From: Botrytis cinerea B05.10
Taxonomy: Eukaryota; Ascomycota; Leotiomycetes; Helotiales; Sclerotiniaceae
Assembly (NCBI RefSeq): GCF_000143535.2
Contig: NC_037322.1
Span: forward strand, 1,674,001 to 1,738,000
Length of the DNA: 64,000 nucleotides
Direction: 5' to 3'
Position 1 is the stretch's first letter. Every line of letters starts with the position of its first letter. The notes under the pieces are model-generated. The model worked only from the letters and a program-made list of their open reading frames with translations. It was not told the DNA's origin and searched no databases. The translations under genes and the position numbers were made by a program. Below are positions 47,618 through 59,452 of this stretch, piece by piece.

Positions 47618-50480
47618 ATGGAGAACGATTTATCCCTATCCCAATCCTTAGGTGGTTTGCGGATAGCCAATCCTGATGATGCATCGTCGGGTACATCAAC
47701 TCTAGAAACATCAAATGATCGCAATCACGAACAGACAAATTACGATTCTACATTTATGCCACACCAAGCCGCGGATTCGACCTCTTCGGAATCCAAGGAC
47801 GCGCGGAAAACCCCAGACTCCCAAACGCAATCAAAACGACATTCCATCTTTAATATCCTCCGACGTGGCTCACCTACCGACCCTTCTTCAAACTCTACGT
47901 CCACCCCCGATTTTCCACAAACTTCAGATCCGAAACGCCCGAGTTCACGCTCGGCGTCGAGTGGTGGTGAATCTACAAAAGTGCAGGCGCAACAAGAGCC
48001 TCTGCCAAGAACCGTTGCAGCGAAGCCCTACCGACAATCAATGCCCATGAATCATCAATCCCAACAACAACAAGCATTTCCCCCATATCAACCACACCCA
48101 ATGCAGAACGGAAATCGAGCATATCCTCCTCCCGGAGCCAATCGTCCAATCTCAGGTGTCTACGCAGCGCAACCCCCTCCAAACGCAATTCCAAACAGAG
48201 ACCACGGATCATACAGGGTAAGAAGCGAATCTTCGCATTCTTCAGGACACGGGGGAATACCGTCAAGGAGCGATTCAAGGTCGGCAGCCACAGCAATGCA
48301 GGCAGGAGTACCCTCGAGGGAAGCGAGTCATAGAGAACGATCTTACAATAACAGCCTTAACATGCCACCGGGCAACGGGCCTGTGCCACCAAGGCGAACA
48401 TCGAGAGGAGTGGGCGGAGGTTACGATAATCCGGCACATTCCATGGCTGCTGCTAATACACATTACGACACCGAGGGAAACGTGGTCACCGCTGAAGAGT
48501 GGAAAGTTAGAGGTGCCGCAGTCGGTGTTCGTGAGGAGGTTGATGCGGATGGAAAGGTGCACTTGAAGCAAGTAAGGAAGGGAGTGCAAGACTTCATTTT
48601 TGGGCGAACGTTAGGAGAGGGCTCATACAGCACTGTGTTATTCGCAACCGACCGTCAGACACTAATAGATCATGCCGTGAAGATTTTGGACAAGAAGCAT
48701 ATAATCAAGGAGAAGAAGATAAAATATGTGAACATAGAGAAAGACACTTTGAACCGGTTATCAGACCACCCAGGTAAGCAAGACACCGGCAGACTTGTAA
48801 AAGATCGCTATCCAAGTATCTTTTTCTCGTTATCCACACATGCCATGACTGCGCCATTTTATTCTGACATTCCACATAGGCATCATTCGATTATTCTTCA
48901 CCTTCCAAGATAGCGCATGTTTATACTATGTTCTTGAGTACGCTAGCGGCGGAGAACTGTTGGGAGTTTTGAAAAAGACTGGATCATTTGATGTGGAGTG
49001 TACAAGATTCTACGGCGCTCAACTTCTTGAGGCGATAGACTGTATGCACCAGAAGGGCGTGATACACCGAGATCTGAAACCAGAAAACGTTCTATTGGAT
49101 GATAAAATGCACATTAAGATCACGGACTTTGGAACTGCTAAACTACTCCCCGCTCCTACCTCAACATCGAAGCCATATGACATAACTAGCAATAGCGAAG
49201 ATGAATCGACAAGAGCAAGTTCTTTTGTTGGGACAGCCGAGTACGTTAGCCCTGAATTGTTGACGGATAAAAATGCTTGCAAAGCTAGTGATTTATGGGC
49301 GTATGGGTGTATTATATACCAACTCCTGGCTGGACGACCTCCATTCAAAGCTGCGAATGAATACTTGACCTTTCAGAAGATTGTCAGTTTGGAGTATGAG
49401 TTTCCCCCAGGATTCCCCCCTGCTGCTAGAGATCTTGTCGAAAGACTCCTTGTTCTTGACCCACAAAGAAGATTATCGATCGAGCACATCAAAAACCACG
49501 AATTTTTCGATGGGGTGAGATTCAGTCGCGAACTGTGGAAGGTTAAAGCCCCCAGGTTAAAGCCTTACGTTCCGCCGGCACAAGAACCTCAATTGATCAT
49601 GCTCAATAATACATTTTCAACCACACCGCCAACATCACGAGCACCACCACAACCTACTCCATCAAACGGCAACTCAAGGCCACAACCCAGGATAATCACT
49701 GAACTTCCTCCACCAACCCAGTTGGATATCGAATGGTCGCCCGTGTTGACACGGAACAATGAGCGTATTTTGAAATTGGGGAATTTAATGGTTCTATCGT
49801 CGCCGTTACCACATAGTCCCAACTCGAGGAATGGTGAAGAAGTCCCTGAAAAGAAAGGAGGGTTCGCTAGATTTTTCGGGGGTTCAACGACCAAGAAGAG
49901 AGCAAGGCTTGTGATGGTTACATCTAGTGCGAGGATTATTCTTGCTGCTGCGGGAGGCGATGAGAAGAAAACCAAAACAGAAATTTCCTTGCTAGCTTCC
50001 GATTGCTCATGGAGAACGCAATCTGATTCCAAGGGCCAATCTGTGTGGTGCGTGGACACAGTAAGTTGTTCTAAGCCCAATAACCTACTCAGAACTAATC
50101 ATAAAAAGCGCGGGACACATTATACGTTTGAAGATACCAAGACTTCAACAACTGCCAATGATCCTTCGAAAACATCAGCACAGGAATGGATTGAAGCCAT
50201 CGAGAAAGCCAAAGACATGGCTTTATCACAAAATATGGTTGGCTCCTATAACAGTGACGCTGGATTTGATATGTCGTCCGCCGCCACGAGTCCTACTAGC
50301 ACTATTCATGGACCAAGCATCTATCAAGATAGTTACGGCCCCAGTGATCGGTCAGGTCGAAATCATTTAACCAAAAGTCAAGCTAGCCTTGGAGGAGATG
50401 AATCCTTAGGCGACGCTAGAAAGAAGTCACATCGTTTCAGCAAACGGCAATCTAAGAACGGACTTTCAACGCCCTTCTAA
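47618..50480 (+). CDS. PDK1/Pkh-type AGC serine/threonine kinase with C-terminal PH domain
   Basis: Master AGC kinase that phosphorylates activation loops of downstream AGC kinases (Ypk, Pkc and Sch9 types) in sphingolipid and cell-wall signalling. Exons: 47618-48773, 48880-50060 and 50109-50480, giving 902 aa. A disordered Ser/Pro/Gln-rich N-terminus (about 1-320) precedes the kinase domain: GEGSYSTV loop (about 331), Lys355 in HAVKILDKK, HRDLKPEN (448-455), DFG at 468-470, and GTAEYVSPELL in the activation segment. A PH domain of PDK1 type follows (about 680-805: ILKLGNLMVLSS, RLVMVTSSARIILA, WCVDT spliced to RGTHYTFED, then AQEWIEAIEKA). The last intron is 48 nt, in frame and stop-free, but has GTAAGT, ACTAATC and AAG and splits the PH core. 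The start is the first ATG in the frame (MENDLSLSQ). Confidence 0.92.
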
Positions 50481-51805
50481 TGGTTGTCTGTGCGGCTCAA
50501 GAACAAGATTCGTCGAGTTTTCAAGTCATTTAGGGTGGGAATGCGTTTGGACCTGGGTTCCGAGACTTCCGCGGCACGGCACTTGTAGAAAAACACGAGT
50601 CCATAAATTTATCCCATTTGTCACACATCAAATGATGTATTTTCCAATCATTGTCCATTTATCGATCGGCATTTGCTAGCGTGGCGCAAGGTCTCGGGAT
50701 TTTTTTTAACTTGGTTGGTGCATCTGAAGTGCAGCATCTGATAGCCCTTTCTTTCTCGGTTTCATGGAGCAGGAAGCAATTTATAACGACTTGACATGAA
50801 TTTCTGTTACTTTCACTTTTCTTCGTAGCCACAACTCTCAGCTGCTACATAGCTCCTTCAAATTTCGCCTTCAAACTCGCCGTGCATCCATCACTCACTT
50901 CTTCGCTACGATCTGTCGAGACAGAGAACAACCCAATGGTCTTCGTATATTTGCGTCTGTGAAGCAAATGTGAGTTAAGGCTCCGGGTATTTTGGAGACT
51001 ACGCTCTCTTCCTTCCTTATTGAGCGTTTTTCTATCTCAGCTATTTTCTACACGGCGGATCTTTGATTTCGAAGTATTTCTTCCTACTTTTTTTTTTCTT
51101 TTGTTACAAATGCCAGCTCGTGTTTGAAAATCATGAAAGATGGGCTGGAGAGAGGTTTTTTTTTTATAATAATTATATTCGCTACCTACTTAGCTTGCTG
51201 AAATACTATGGATATGGACAGATGGGCAGTAGTGATTTCTTTTTGGTACTCTTGGGATTTGAAAATTCGAAATGCGGGATTGGGAATCGATCGCGTTTTA
51301 AAGGATTTTCGTATTGGGATTTAGGAGAGAGGTGGGATGGGATGGCAAGATGTTTGATGTGTTGATTAAGTTTTAGAGAGGTGTGGAGGGGGGTAGAGGG
51401 GGATGAATGGATGGAGGGTTTAGGAGTGAGGAAGAAGAGAGGAAAGAGGAAAGCCAAGATAGGATGGTAGATTGGAATGGAATGGAATGGAGTAGTATGG
51501 GGTTGGTTTAGGATGGAGTAACATCATGGAGAAGATAAATGCAAATGCAAATGCAAATGTATCTGCACATAAATGCAGATATAAGATTTTGAGAGAGAGA
51601 AAAAACGAACCGTGAGAGTGTAGAGTGTAGATTATATGAGGAGTTGTGAAATAATAGATGAAAAGAGAGGTTAATATATAAAAAGATAAGAGGAGAGGAG
51701 AGGAGAGGAGAGGTTATCAAAATATTGGATTGGATTGTGGTGTGTATATTAGATTTCTATGCTTCGTTTCCTTTGCTTCCCTTCTTCCTGCCTTCCTTCT
51801 ATTTA

Positions 51806-51875
51806 GTATGTATGTATGTATGTATATATGTATGTATATATATATATATGTATGTACGTACGTACGTACGTACGT
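51806..51875. repeat. GTAT/GTAC compound microsatellite
   Basis: Tetramers TATG pass through an alternating TA stretch into TACG copies. The ACGT part is self-complementary, so each strand can pair with itself. Confidence 0.85.
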
Positions 51876-51907
51876 GGTTGGTTGATTATCTATTTCTCTC
51901 TTTTTGA

Positions 51908-51994
51908 TGGGGGGGGAAGGGAGGGAGGGAGGGAGGGAGGGAGGGAACAGAGGGTAGGGAACGGGGTAAAAAGGGGGAGAAGAGGGGGGGGGGG
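51908..51994 (+). repeat. G-run block with G-quadruplex potential
   Basis: More than ten runs of three or more G separated by one to a few purines, including a run of 8 G at the start and 11 G at the end, all on the + strand. The pattern meets the usual four-run G-quadruplex definition many times over. Confidence 0.8.
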
Positions 51995-52688
51995 ATTAAA
52001 AAGGATTGGTTAGATGGGTGGGAAGGGGGGGGATATAAATAAATCAATAGTTGAATTATAAATAATAAATGAATCGGAAAATTTAATAAATATCTTTGTG
52101 AGGTCTGTTGGATTTGGATTTGTTATTTGTTATTTGTTATCTTCTAGTTGGTTGTCTAAAATAAATTATTGTGTAGGTATATAGAGAGTTGTTGGATAGT
52201 TGGGTTGTTGGATAGTTGGGTAGTTGGGTAGTTGGATATGAATGTTAGTAATATTGATATTGATATGTGAGGATCTGAGGAGGGATATATGTATATATGT
52301 ATATATGTAAGTAAGTAAATAAGTGTGATACTTTATTTTTTGTACGCAGGTATGAAATACGGACGGCACGGATGGATATAAGATGTGACATGAATGGATA
52401 TGAGATGTGATAAGGATAGTTCTTTTTAGTTGGTACTTAGGACTGTTGTAATAGATACGGATGGACTTTTCTTCTTCTTCTTCTTCTGGATATGTTGTAG
52501 GATATGTGATGTGAAGACTTTGAGACTCAGTCTCACCTCATCTCGTTGAGATACCTCATGGATAATAATATATCAAATCGCATCACGTCACCTTGATATC
52601 AATAACCAATAACAATAGCTAACCATTCAATTTTGATTGTATAGAAACCGCTCATTCTCCCCCTCTACTAACCACAACCACACAGCCC

Positions 52689-54018
52689 TCACAAATCCTT
52701 CTTAATAAACTCCTCAAATTCGCTCTTATACTCCTCTCTCCACCTACTCAGCGGTAATCTCCCCTGCACTATATCCCCCGCTCCCCACGCCATCCTCTTA
52801 CGATCCATCTCCTCACTCACATCCCCATCCGGACAAACAATATAAAATTTCCCCTCTCCCATCTTCTCCTGCAAATACCCCGTCACCTGATCCGCCGACC
52901 ACGCTCCCTTGGGTTTCTTCTCCAACCCCGCCTTCTCTACCTTCCCATCCTGCTCATTCGCGTTCACAATAAAAGGCGAACCGCTCCCCGTTAATCCGGT
53001 GTATGTCCACCCCGGCACGAGGAGATGCACACCGATGTTTTTCTTCTCGCGCAAATCGAAAGAGAGGTGTTCGGCGAGCGTTTTGACAGCGGCTTTAGAG
53101 GCGTTGTAGGCGGGGTTTCCGGGGGGGTTGGTGATGCCTTGTTTGGACCCGGTGATGATGATGGAGGAGGGGTTGGTGTGGGATGTTATGGAGGGGAGCA
53201 GCGTGTTGATGCCGTTTATGACGCCGAAGAGGTTTACTGAGAGGATTTTGCTAAAGTATGAGGAGGAAGAGGGGGTGGCGAAGGAGCCGCGGGCGGAAAA
53301 TCCGGCGTTGAGGAAGAGGATGTGGAGGGTGCCTGGGAAAGGTTAGTTGATTTTTTTCATATCTTTCTTTCTTTTTTTGACCTCTGCTCTGTTCTTCGAT
53401 TCTATGAATATATGGATCCGCATATATAAATTCATCCTCCAGAATCCAAAACAAAAACAAAAGGAAAAACATACCATCAAAATCTCCCTCCACAACATCC
53501 TTAATACTCTCCCACTCCTCCTCAACCCCAACGTCAACATTCAATCCCACCACCTGTCCCTCTCCATTCAACTGACTCAAATACATCTGTGCAGCCCCAA
53601 GATTATCCCCATTATTATCAACCAAAATAACATTCAAACCCGCCTTTACACATTTTTCCGCAAAACTAAATCCGATTCCCGAGGCGCCGCCCGTGATTAA
53701 TGCTGTATTGCCTGGAGCCAAGGAAGAGACCGATGAAGACATGCTTGCTATTTTTGTATCCTTGTTACAACGTATTGCGGTTGTATGGAACGATTTCGTG
53801 AATGGGGAATGGGGATATGAAGAATGAGAAAAGGTGTTGGATCCCGTGATACGCGGTTGGGGTGGTAGAAGACCCGAGTGGGAGATGGAAGATGAAGGAG
53901 AAACGTTGATATTGTGAAGAGTCACTTGCAGACGTGATATTGAGCGATGGGTTTGTGAGGAATAGAATCTAGATCTGGAGGTTTGGAGGAGAGTTTGGAG
54001 AGGGAAGGGTGTCTTCAT
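52689..54018 (-). CDS. Short-chain dehydrogenase/reductase, possible mitochondrial presequence
   Basis: NAD(P)-dependent oxidoreductase with a Rossmann fold; the substrate is not evident. Two reverse-strand exons, 54018-53475 and 53332-52689, around a 142-nt intron, give 395 aa. The SDR core starts near residue 104 (NTALITGGASGIGFSFAEKC, the TGxxxGIG cofactor loop), then the acidic VDNNGDNLG after beta-2, LFLNAGFSARG (NAG motif), IIITGSKQG (catalytic Ser) and YNASK (catalytic Tyr and Lys), followed by LVPGWTYTGLT. The C-terminal part (MDRKRMAWGAGDIVQGR) is typical of fungal SDRs with this tail. The first ATG gives a 100-residue leader rich in Ser and Arg with few acids (MKTPFPLQTLLQTSRSRFYS), consistent with mitochondrial import. 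A second ATG (MSSSVSSLAPG) would give a cytosolic enzyme of about 300 aa, the usual length. Confidence 0.88.
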
Positions 54019-55014
54019 TTGTATGATTGAAGAAGTTTTATAGAAGGAAGAAAGAGGGGAAGGAGGGAGGGAAGGATCTGTTGTTACTTTCTAAGACGCT
54101 TCGGAAAATGAGGGGTTAATTGAGCTCAGCTCGTCTGCATCGTGACGTATCGCCGTACAAACTCGAACGAATGCAGAGCACATCTTTCCTATTATGGAAT
54201 AATCTTCAGACATACGATATGATTAGACGACTCCCGTGAAGTGTGCAGATTCTCTGCAGCTGGAAGTAGGACATAGGAGATAAGCTTAAATTCAGAAGGG
54301 CTTAATGGATTCTGGAGTTGTCAAGTTTACACCGTAGCGGGGGTAGCTATTTACCCAGGTAATTACTCGGTGTGAATAAATACCGGACTGAAATTTAGTA
54401 CATTTCCTTAATACCATAAACTACGTTAAGTGCATACTGTCTATCTCGATAGTTGTCTTTGATTTCTCGTTTTTGGTACGACTGAATTACAGATGACGTA
54501 GCATCTACTACACAAGTCAATATTGTCTCCTGTCTCAAGGACGAGAACTAAGCTATGTACAGAAAGAAGCAGTCCGTATATAGACACTACCTCGCTAGAT
54601 GTGCCTAGAGGATCGTTTATTTTGATCAGCATTTATTCGTGCCAACAACAAATTGAAGCTAGGAAATATCAATTCAATTAACCCAATGTTATCTTATCGC
54701 CGAACATCTCCGTGTCTCCTTCAAGCACCCAGGTACCAGGTATCAGATGCTAAGTCATTGTCTTGAAAGTGTCATTTTGGTAATACTCATTCTTCGTTTT
54801 AATCTCATCTCGCGTCTCATCGCCTATTTCTAGGAATCCCCTATTTAATCCATACAATAATTATTACACATGACAGAAGATCATTCCATCCATTCCATTG
54901 AATCAATTCCTAACTCCCTCCAAATAATCTTGATATCATGAATGAAAACAGATCTTTAATCTCAATCCCACACCTTACTAATCTATCTCCCTCCAGAGAA
55001 CCTGCTGCAAGATT
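54019..55014. other. Intergenic, no supported gene
   Basis: About 1 kb between the dehydrogenase promoter and the 3' end of the Swp73 gene. Short open frames only; no repeat or RNA gene is seen. Confidence 0.45.
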
Positions 55015-56816
55015 CTAAACTGTAGTCCTGACCTTCCCAGTACTAATCATCAAAGCGGCAAGTTCCTTAACGTTAGTACTTCCCCAAACACCATCTGCAC
55101 CCCCCTTTCTCCATTCATCGCTTGTAGCATCCTCTCCACCTCCTCTCATTCCATCACCGGCAATGATTTCCAAATCTCTCTTTTGCGAACTGATCCATTT
55201 TCTGATAAATTCTGTAGGATTTTTCGAAAGAGAATCAAAGAAAGAGTGTTTTGATTTGGAATTAGCAATTGCTTGTACCATGACCGCCAGCTGTTTATCT
55301 AACGTTGCAAGTTCAAGAAGATTGGCAGCGTAAGCGGGGTTTCTGGTGGCAGCTTCGAGGGCAGCTTTCAGAGGGTCTTCAACTGTGACTTGGACGTCAT
55401 AGATGGTTGGTTGAGGGTTTTCGTGAAACTCTTTGTCTACACGGATGGTGTAATGGAGACGAACTGGCTGGAGAATTGTAGTATGGGATATAATGGCATC
55501 ACCAAGTTGGGGCCAATATCCTTTTTCTCGACCTGGAAAAAGCTGTATAGTGTTAGTGTGGATAATCGTTAAAAATCTAGTAATCAACATACTGGTCTGA
55601 GTCTCTCGTCAAGCTCAAAGGTTCTCTTTTCATCATCATCCGCAAGTCCCATGGCTTTGATATAACTCCAGATTCCCATTGTGACTTCTTCACGAGTACC
55701 AACATTTGTATCCAGGATAGCTGCGAGAACAGGACTTAATTGAAATCTCTCGGGCGTTTCATCGCGGACCAAGTTGATGACAATATTGCAATTCTCATCG
55801 CCTGACCTCTTGAATTCTAATTGGTCAAAGTCTGCAGCTGCCGGAAGGCCATTGGCATTTGGCGCAACGCTTGGTTTCTTCCACTCCACGCTTTGATCTG
55901 CTCCGTCTTTGGTTCGTTGATTTCGATCAAAGTCGACTGTCATAGATTTGAAAAAATGTGAAAATTTATAAAGTCGTCCTGGAGGTCTCGTTTTCTTCTT
56001 CTTATCCACATCCATCGAATCGGCTCCCGCTTCCGCTTCCTCATCCTCGTCGTCACTGTCATCACTTTCCTCTTCATCATCATCCAATAATCTTCCCTCG
56101 ATCTTAACCCGAAACGAAGAGTCCATGTTTGTGCTAAAATCAAAAGCATCGACATCCAGTGTATTATCCGATTGCCAAGGTTGATCCTCCACAGTATTAC
56201 TGATCCAAAGTCTTAACGTTCGATATCTCTGTAAATAATCAGCCCTGTCCGGACTGTCCATACTCTTGATAACAAACCTTAACATTCCTATCCACACTTT
56301 CCCGGATGTCCAGTCTCTTCCTAGTCATCGTCGCATCTAATCTTCTTTCGATGTCTCTCAGCTCTCTATATCTCTGCACACCATCCCCAATAATCACATC
56401 CTCTACTCCATCTGGAATGTTTTTATCCGTTGGTTCGCTTGCTCTCTTTTTCGCCGCTTCCTTTTGCTTGAGGATAAGCTGCTGCTGCTGTTGATATTGC
56501 TGGGCTGACATTTGCTCCCTGGTTTGTGCCGCGGCCGCAGGTGCTACAATTGCGCATTAGCTCAGTTCAAGATAATAGAATTGTATTATTTTCAAAAACG
56601 CAGAGCAAAGTTTGGCTTGATAGATAGCTGATTAAGAAGAAAGGTAAATTGTTTGAAAAGCAGGAATCGTTAGAAGTGAAGATTAACATATGATGTAAGG
56701 TAACTTGGTGCGACATTTATTTTGAGCATATACATACCTATACCTCTTCTATTACCACCACCATGAGACGCCCGTGAAGGTGTCCCTTGTTGATAGGAAC
56801 GGTATTGCGCCTGCAT
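55015..56816 (-). CDS. SWI/SNF (RSC-type) chromatin-remodelling subunit, Swp73/Rsc6/BAF60 family
   Basis: Accessory subunit of the SWI/SNF or RSC remodeller, linking the ATPase core to transcription factors. Four reverse-strand exons: 56816-56738, 56543-56278, 56228-55593 and 55542-55015, giving 502 aa. After a Gln-rich start (MQAQYRSYQQGTPSRASHGG and QQYQQQQQLIL), the family block reads RRLDATMTRKRLDIRESVDR, spliced to RYRTLRLWISNTVEDQPWQ. An acidic DDDEEESDDSDDEDEE insert precedes RPPGRLYKFSHFFKSMTVDF. The SWIB/MDM2 domain (about 268-345) reads RFQLSPVLAAILDTNVGTRE, WSYIKAMGLADD, then RLRP spliced to LFPGREKGYWPQLGDAIISH. The C-terminal helical part ends KVRTTV. Intron 1 is 194 nt; the others are 49-50 nt. 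Confidence 0.94.
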
Positions 56817-57406
56817 CTTGAAGACTACAGGAGTGAATTGGCGCTCGGGGAGAGGTCAATGATTGGGGCCAGATGTTAATCTAAAATTGGATTTTGCGTC
56901 TTTTCAGATTGTCTCTTGGTGAAACTGTTGATGCAGAAACTGTGGTTTGTTGCGTTGGACACTCACGGAAGTCGACTTGGTTAACAGTTACAATTACTTC
57001 TCAGCCTTTCGCGTTCAAACGCGACGGCCACTAGTCTATATTTGGCTTAGGTCAGCGATGACAATTCACCTCAAGTACATGCATATCTCAGCCTTTTCCT
57101 TCTCCCAGACAAACTTCAATTGTCATAAACCTAGACATATGATTTGAACATTAATCATATTTGAATTGTTTTCGTTATTTGAGACTTTAAAATCTATCTT
57201 TGAAATTTATAGCACCACAATTGCAAAAACGCCTTTGCTGTGTACAATGACTGCCGCCAATCCATTCATTCATTCATTCATTCAAAACCTAATGCTCCCA
57301 ACTCCGATTATGCTCATGTCGTATCCAGCAATCAATGCCCGCCCATATGTCTCGTTTCATCAGTGTCTATCGACTCCTCTCTAGCTTCTTCCTTCACCTT
57401 CTCCAT
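56817..57406. other. Intergenic spacer between Swp73 and hymA genes
   Basis: About 590 bp between two genes on the same reverse strand. It includes an ATTC tetranucleotide run (57264-57283). No gene is supported. Confidence 0.45.
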
Positions 57407-58705
57407 TTAACGGCCCATTAGGAGTGCAGGCTTTTGAGCCGGCTCAACAGGTTGTGGTGGCATTCTCTCTATCTGCTTGATCAAGAACTCTCTCTCATCA
57501 ATGAATTGCTCGTCATCTGTACGATCTTCTAAGAAATGTTTCAAGAAATTCAATAACCTTTCCCGGTTATTGAGAAGTATTCTCTGCACAGCCATGGATT
57601 TATGTGGGTTTGCCACAAAGACTTTAAAGACATGGAATCCTTCATACTGTACCATCTTCCTCTCATCCCGAAGAAGATTCATGCATATCTTTAAATGCTC
57701 TCCTCGGTCAACATATGCTGTCATGACAGCATAATTGGCTCGATCCAGAAGAATCTCACCAAGAAGTTTTATGGACTGCCTTTTAGTGACATAACTTGCT
57801 GATTGGACTAAGATATTGTTGTACTTGTCGAAGAACATATCGAAATTGGTTGCCAAATATTGGGCTACAATTTGTTTGTGCTTGGTCAACAGCTCCTGTA
57901 CCTGCATTAGCTTTATTGTTTCCAAAATGAATGCATTGCCTACCCTAAAAGTTGTGAAAGCATCTGCTCCAACCTCGAATGATCCTTGGTCGATCCAATT
58001 GAAGAATTTCCAGAAAACTCCCTCCCCAGTCTGTTTGATTTCGGGTTGTATGGCAGTCAAGCCTTTTGTGCTAACATCTCCCTCCCTAATATCGTTGTAC
58101 AGGATGATTGCCGCTGCAGCATCACTCTTTAGAACCTCTCGTAGAACTGTACCAGCAGGTGTAGCACTTTCTTTATGTTCGTAACCATTGCATAATTCAA
58201 CCAGTACTTCCGGTCTATTATTTATAACATAACTAAGCGCCATCGGTTCGCTCTTCGGTGACGCTGTTGCGGGTCGGAACCGTAGGACATAAGAGAATAT
58301 AACCTGGGCATCTTTTCTCGATTCGAAGGGAAGACGATATAAATTAACGGCGAGGAGGTAAAGTAGGTCTTCCTGGATCATTCCAGTTACAAGCTGATGT
58401 ACTTGCTCGGGGGTGCTTTCTATCTCTGAGGGGTAGTCAGTAATTTGCAGCAATACAACTCGTAAATTGACAAATTGACAAACCCTGTGTTCCTTGTAGA
58501 ATGAACTTCATTTGAGATAGAGCTTTTGCCAGCTCTTCGGCCTGTCGAATAGTCAGTTCATCCATCGTTCACTGCTGGTTCCAATGCGCCAGAAGTATAC
58601 CTTCACAGCACCTCCAGGGCCATCGAGCTTCAATATCAAGTCCCTGGCCTGCTTCGACAGATCCACCGTATTGGGACGCGGCCTTCGCCCGAATAGAAAC
58701 GACAT
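57407..58705 (-). CDS. hymA: MO25-family scaffold protein (HymA)
   Basis: Scaffold of the MOR/RAM pathway that activates a germinal-centre kinase upstream of an NDR kinase; in Aspergillus, HymA is needed for conidiophore development. Exons on the reverse strand: 58705-58601, 58541-58484, 58425-57944 and 57895-57407, giving 377 aa. MO25 armadillo-like sequence is seen throughout: MSFLFGRRPRPNTVDLSKQ at the start, KEL-like AEELAKALSQMKFILQGTQ, then LPFESRKDAQVIFSYVLRF, FWKFFNWIDQGSFEVGADAF, TFR spliced to ELLTKHKQIVAQYL, YVTKRQSIKLLGEILLDR, and YEGFHVFKVFVANPHKS. The 48-nt segment 57896-57943 stays open in frame, but inserts 16 residues into the TFR-ELLTKHK block that is uninterrupted in MO25, so it is an intron. 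An earlier AG six bases upstream would add Val-Gln. Confidence 0.95.
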
Positions 58706-59452
58706 ATTGTGTACTTGAGGTCAAATTGTTTGCGACTATCTTCGACTTCTCTTCTTGTGTTTACGGTGGCTCGATCAAAATCCGATGTGTTGGCATTCAA
58801 CAAGGATTTTCCGAATAACTTGTGAAATTGGCATGAACATGTATGAGATCATCTGTCAATATCGTGACATTTTAATATGTAGTTGAGCCGTATTTGAAGG
58901 ATCTATGCAATCATAGTATGATTTCATCCTAGGACCTTCCTTCCACTTTCCATTCAACCTAGACCTTACCAGTGTCTATTGATATTGATGAGTTTTTCCG
59001 AAGTTTAAGCGCATCATCCTGGTTTATTTCCCCAGCAACGTGAACGATGGGATGTTCACTGTGATGTTCACTGTGGAAGTCTTTGGTTTTGGAGAGACGG
59101 TGTTTATATTGTGCCGCTACTTTTCTCTTTCTTCCATTCACTCACCAGTCTGTTACTGAGAACAACGATGGCACATTCATGTTGAGGTGCATATAAAACA
59201 ATTGTTAATCTGATACCTGTCTGTCTTCTTCAATCTATCTGATGCATCCCTGAGTGCCACTCAAACTCTTATCATGGAAAAACACGTGCTGATAGTGACT
59301 TCATGAAGAAAAAAAATCCTCAATCCCACATGAAAAAAGTCCAAATGTTCTTGAGCAATTAAATTATCTACCTTTGATATCTCTTTGCCAGAATCTTCCT
59401 TATTATTGTTTTCTGTCAGAGACGTGAGAACTCAATATTGAATCCTAGAAAA
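58706..59452. promoter_or_regulatory. Divergent promoter region, hymA and PRMT3-type gene
   Basis: About 750 bp between divergent start codons. A short direct repeat of GATGTTCACTGT lies near 59048-59075. A 60-codon reverse frame (58959-59141) lies across it; I have no support for it as a gene. Confidence 0.45.

Larger units (their letters stand above)
50481..52688. other. Long convergent intergenic region, simple-sequence rich
   Basis: About 2.2 kb between the convergent kinase and dehydrogenase genes. From about 51060 it is strongly purine-rich on the + strand and full of simple repeats: AGGAG runs (51691-51713), TATG/TACG tetramers (51806-51875), a G-run block (51908-51994), TTATTTG repeats near 52118, GTATATAT near 52288 and CTT near 52470. 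No gene is supported. Confidence 0.55.
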
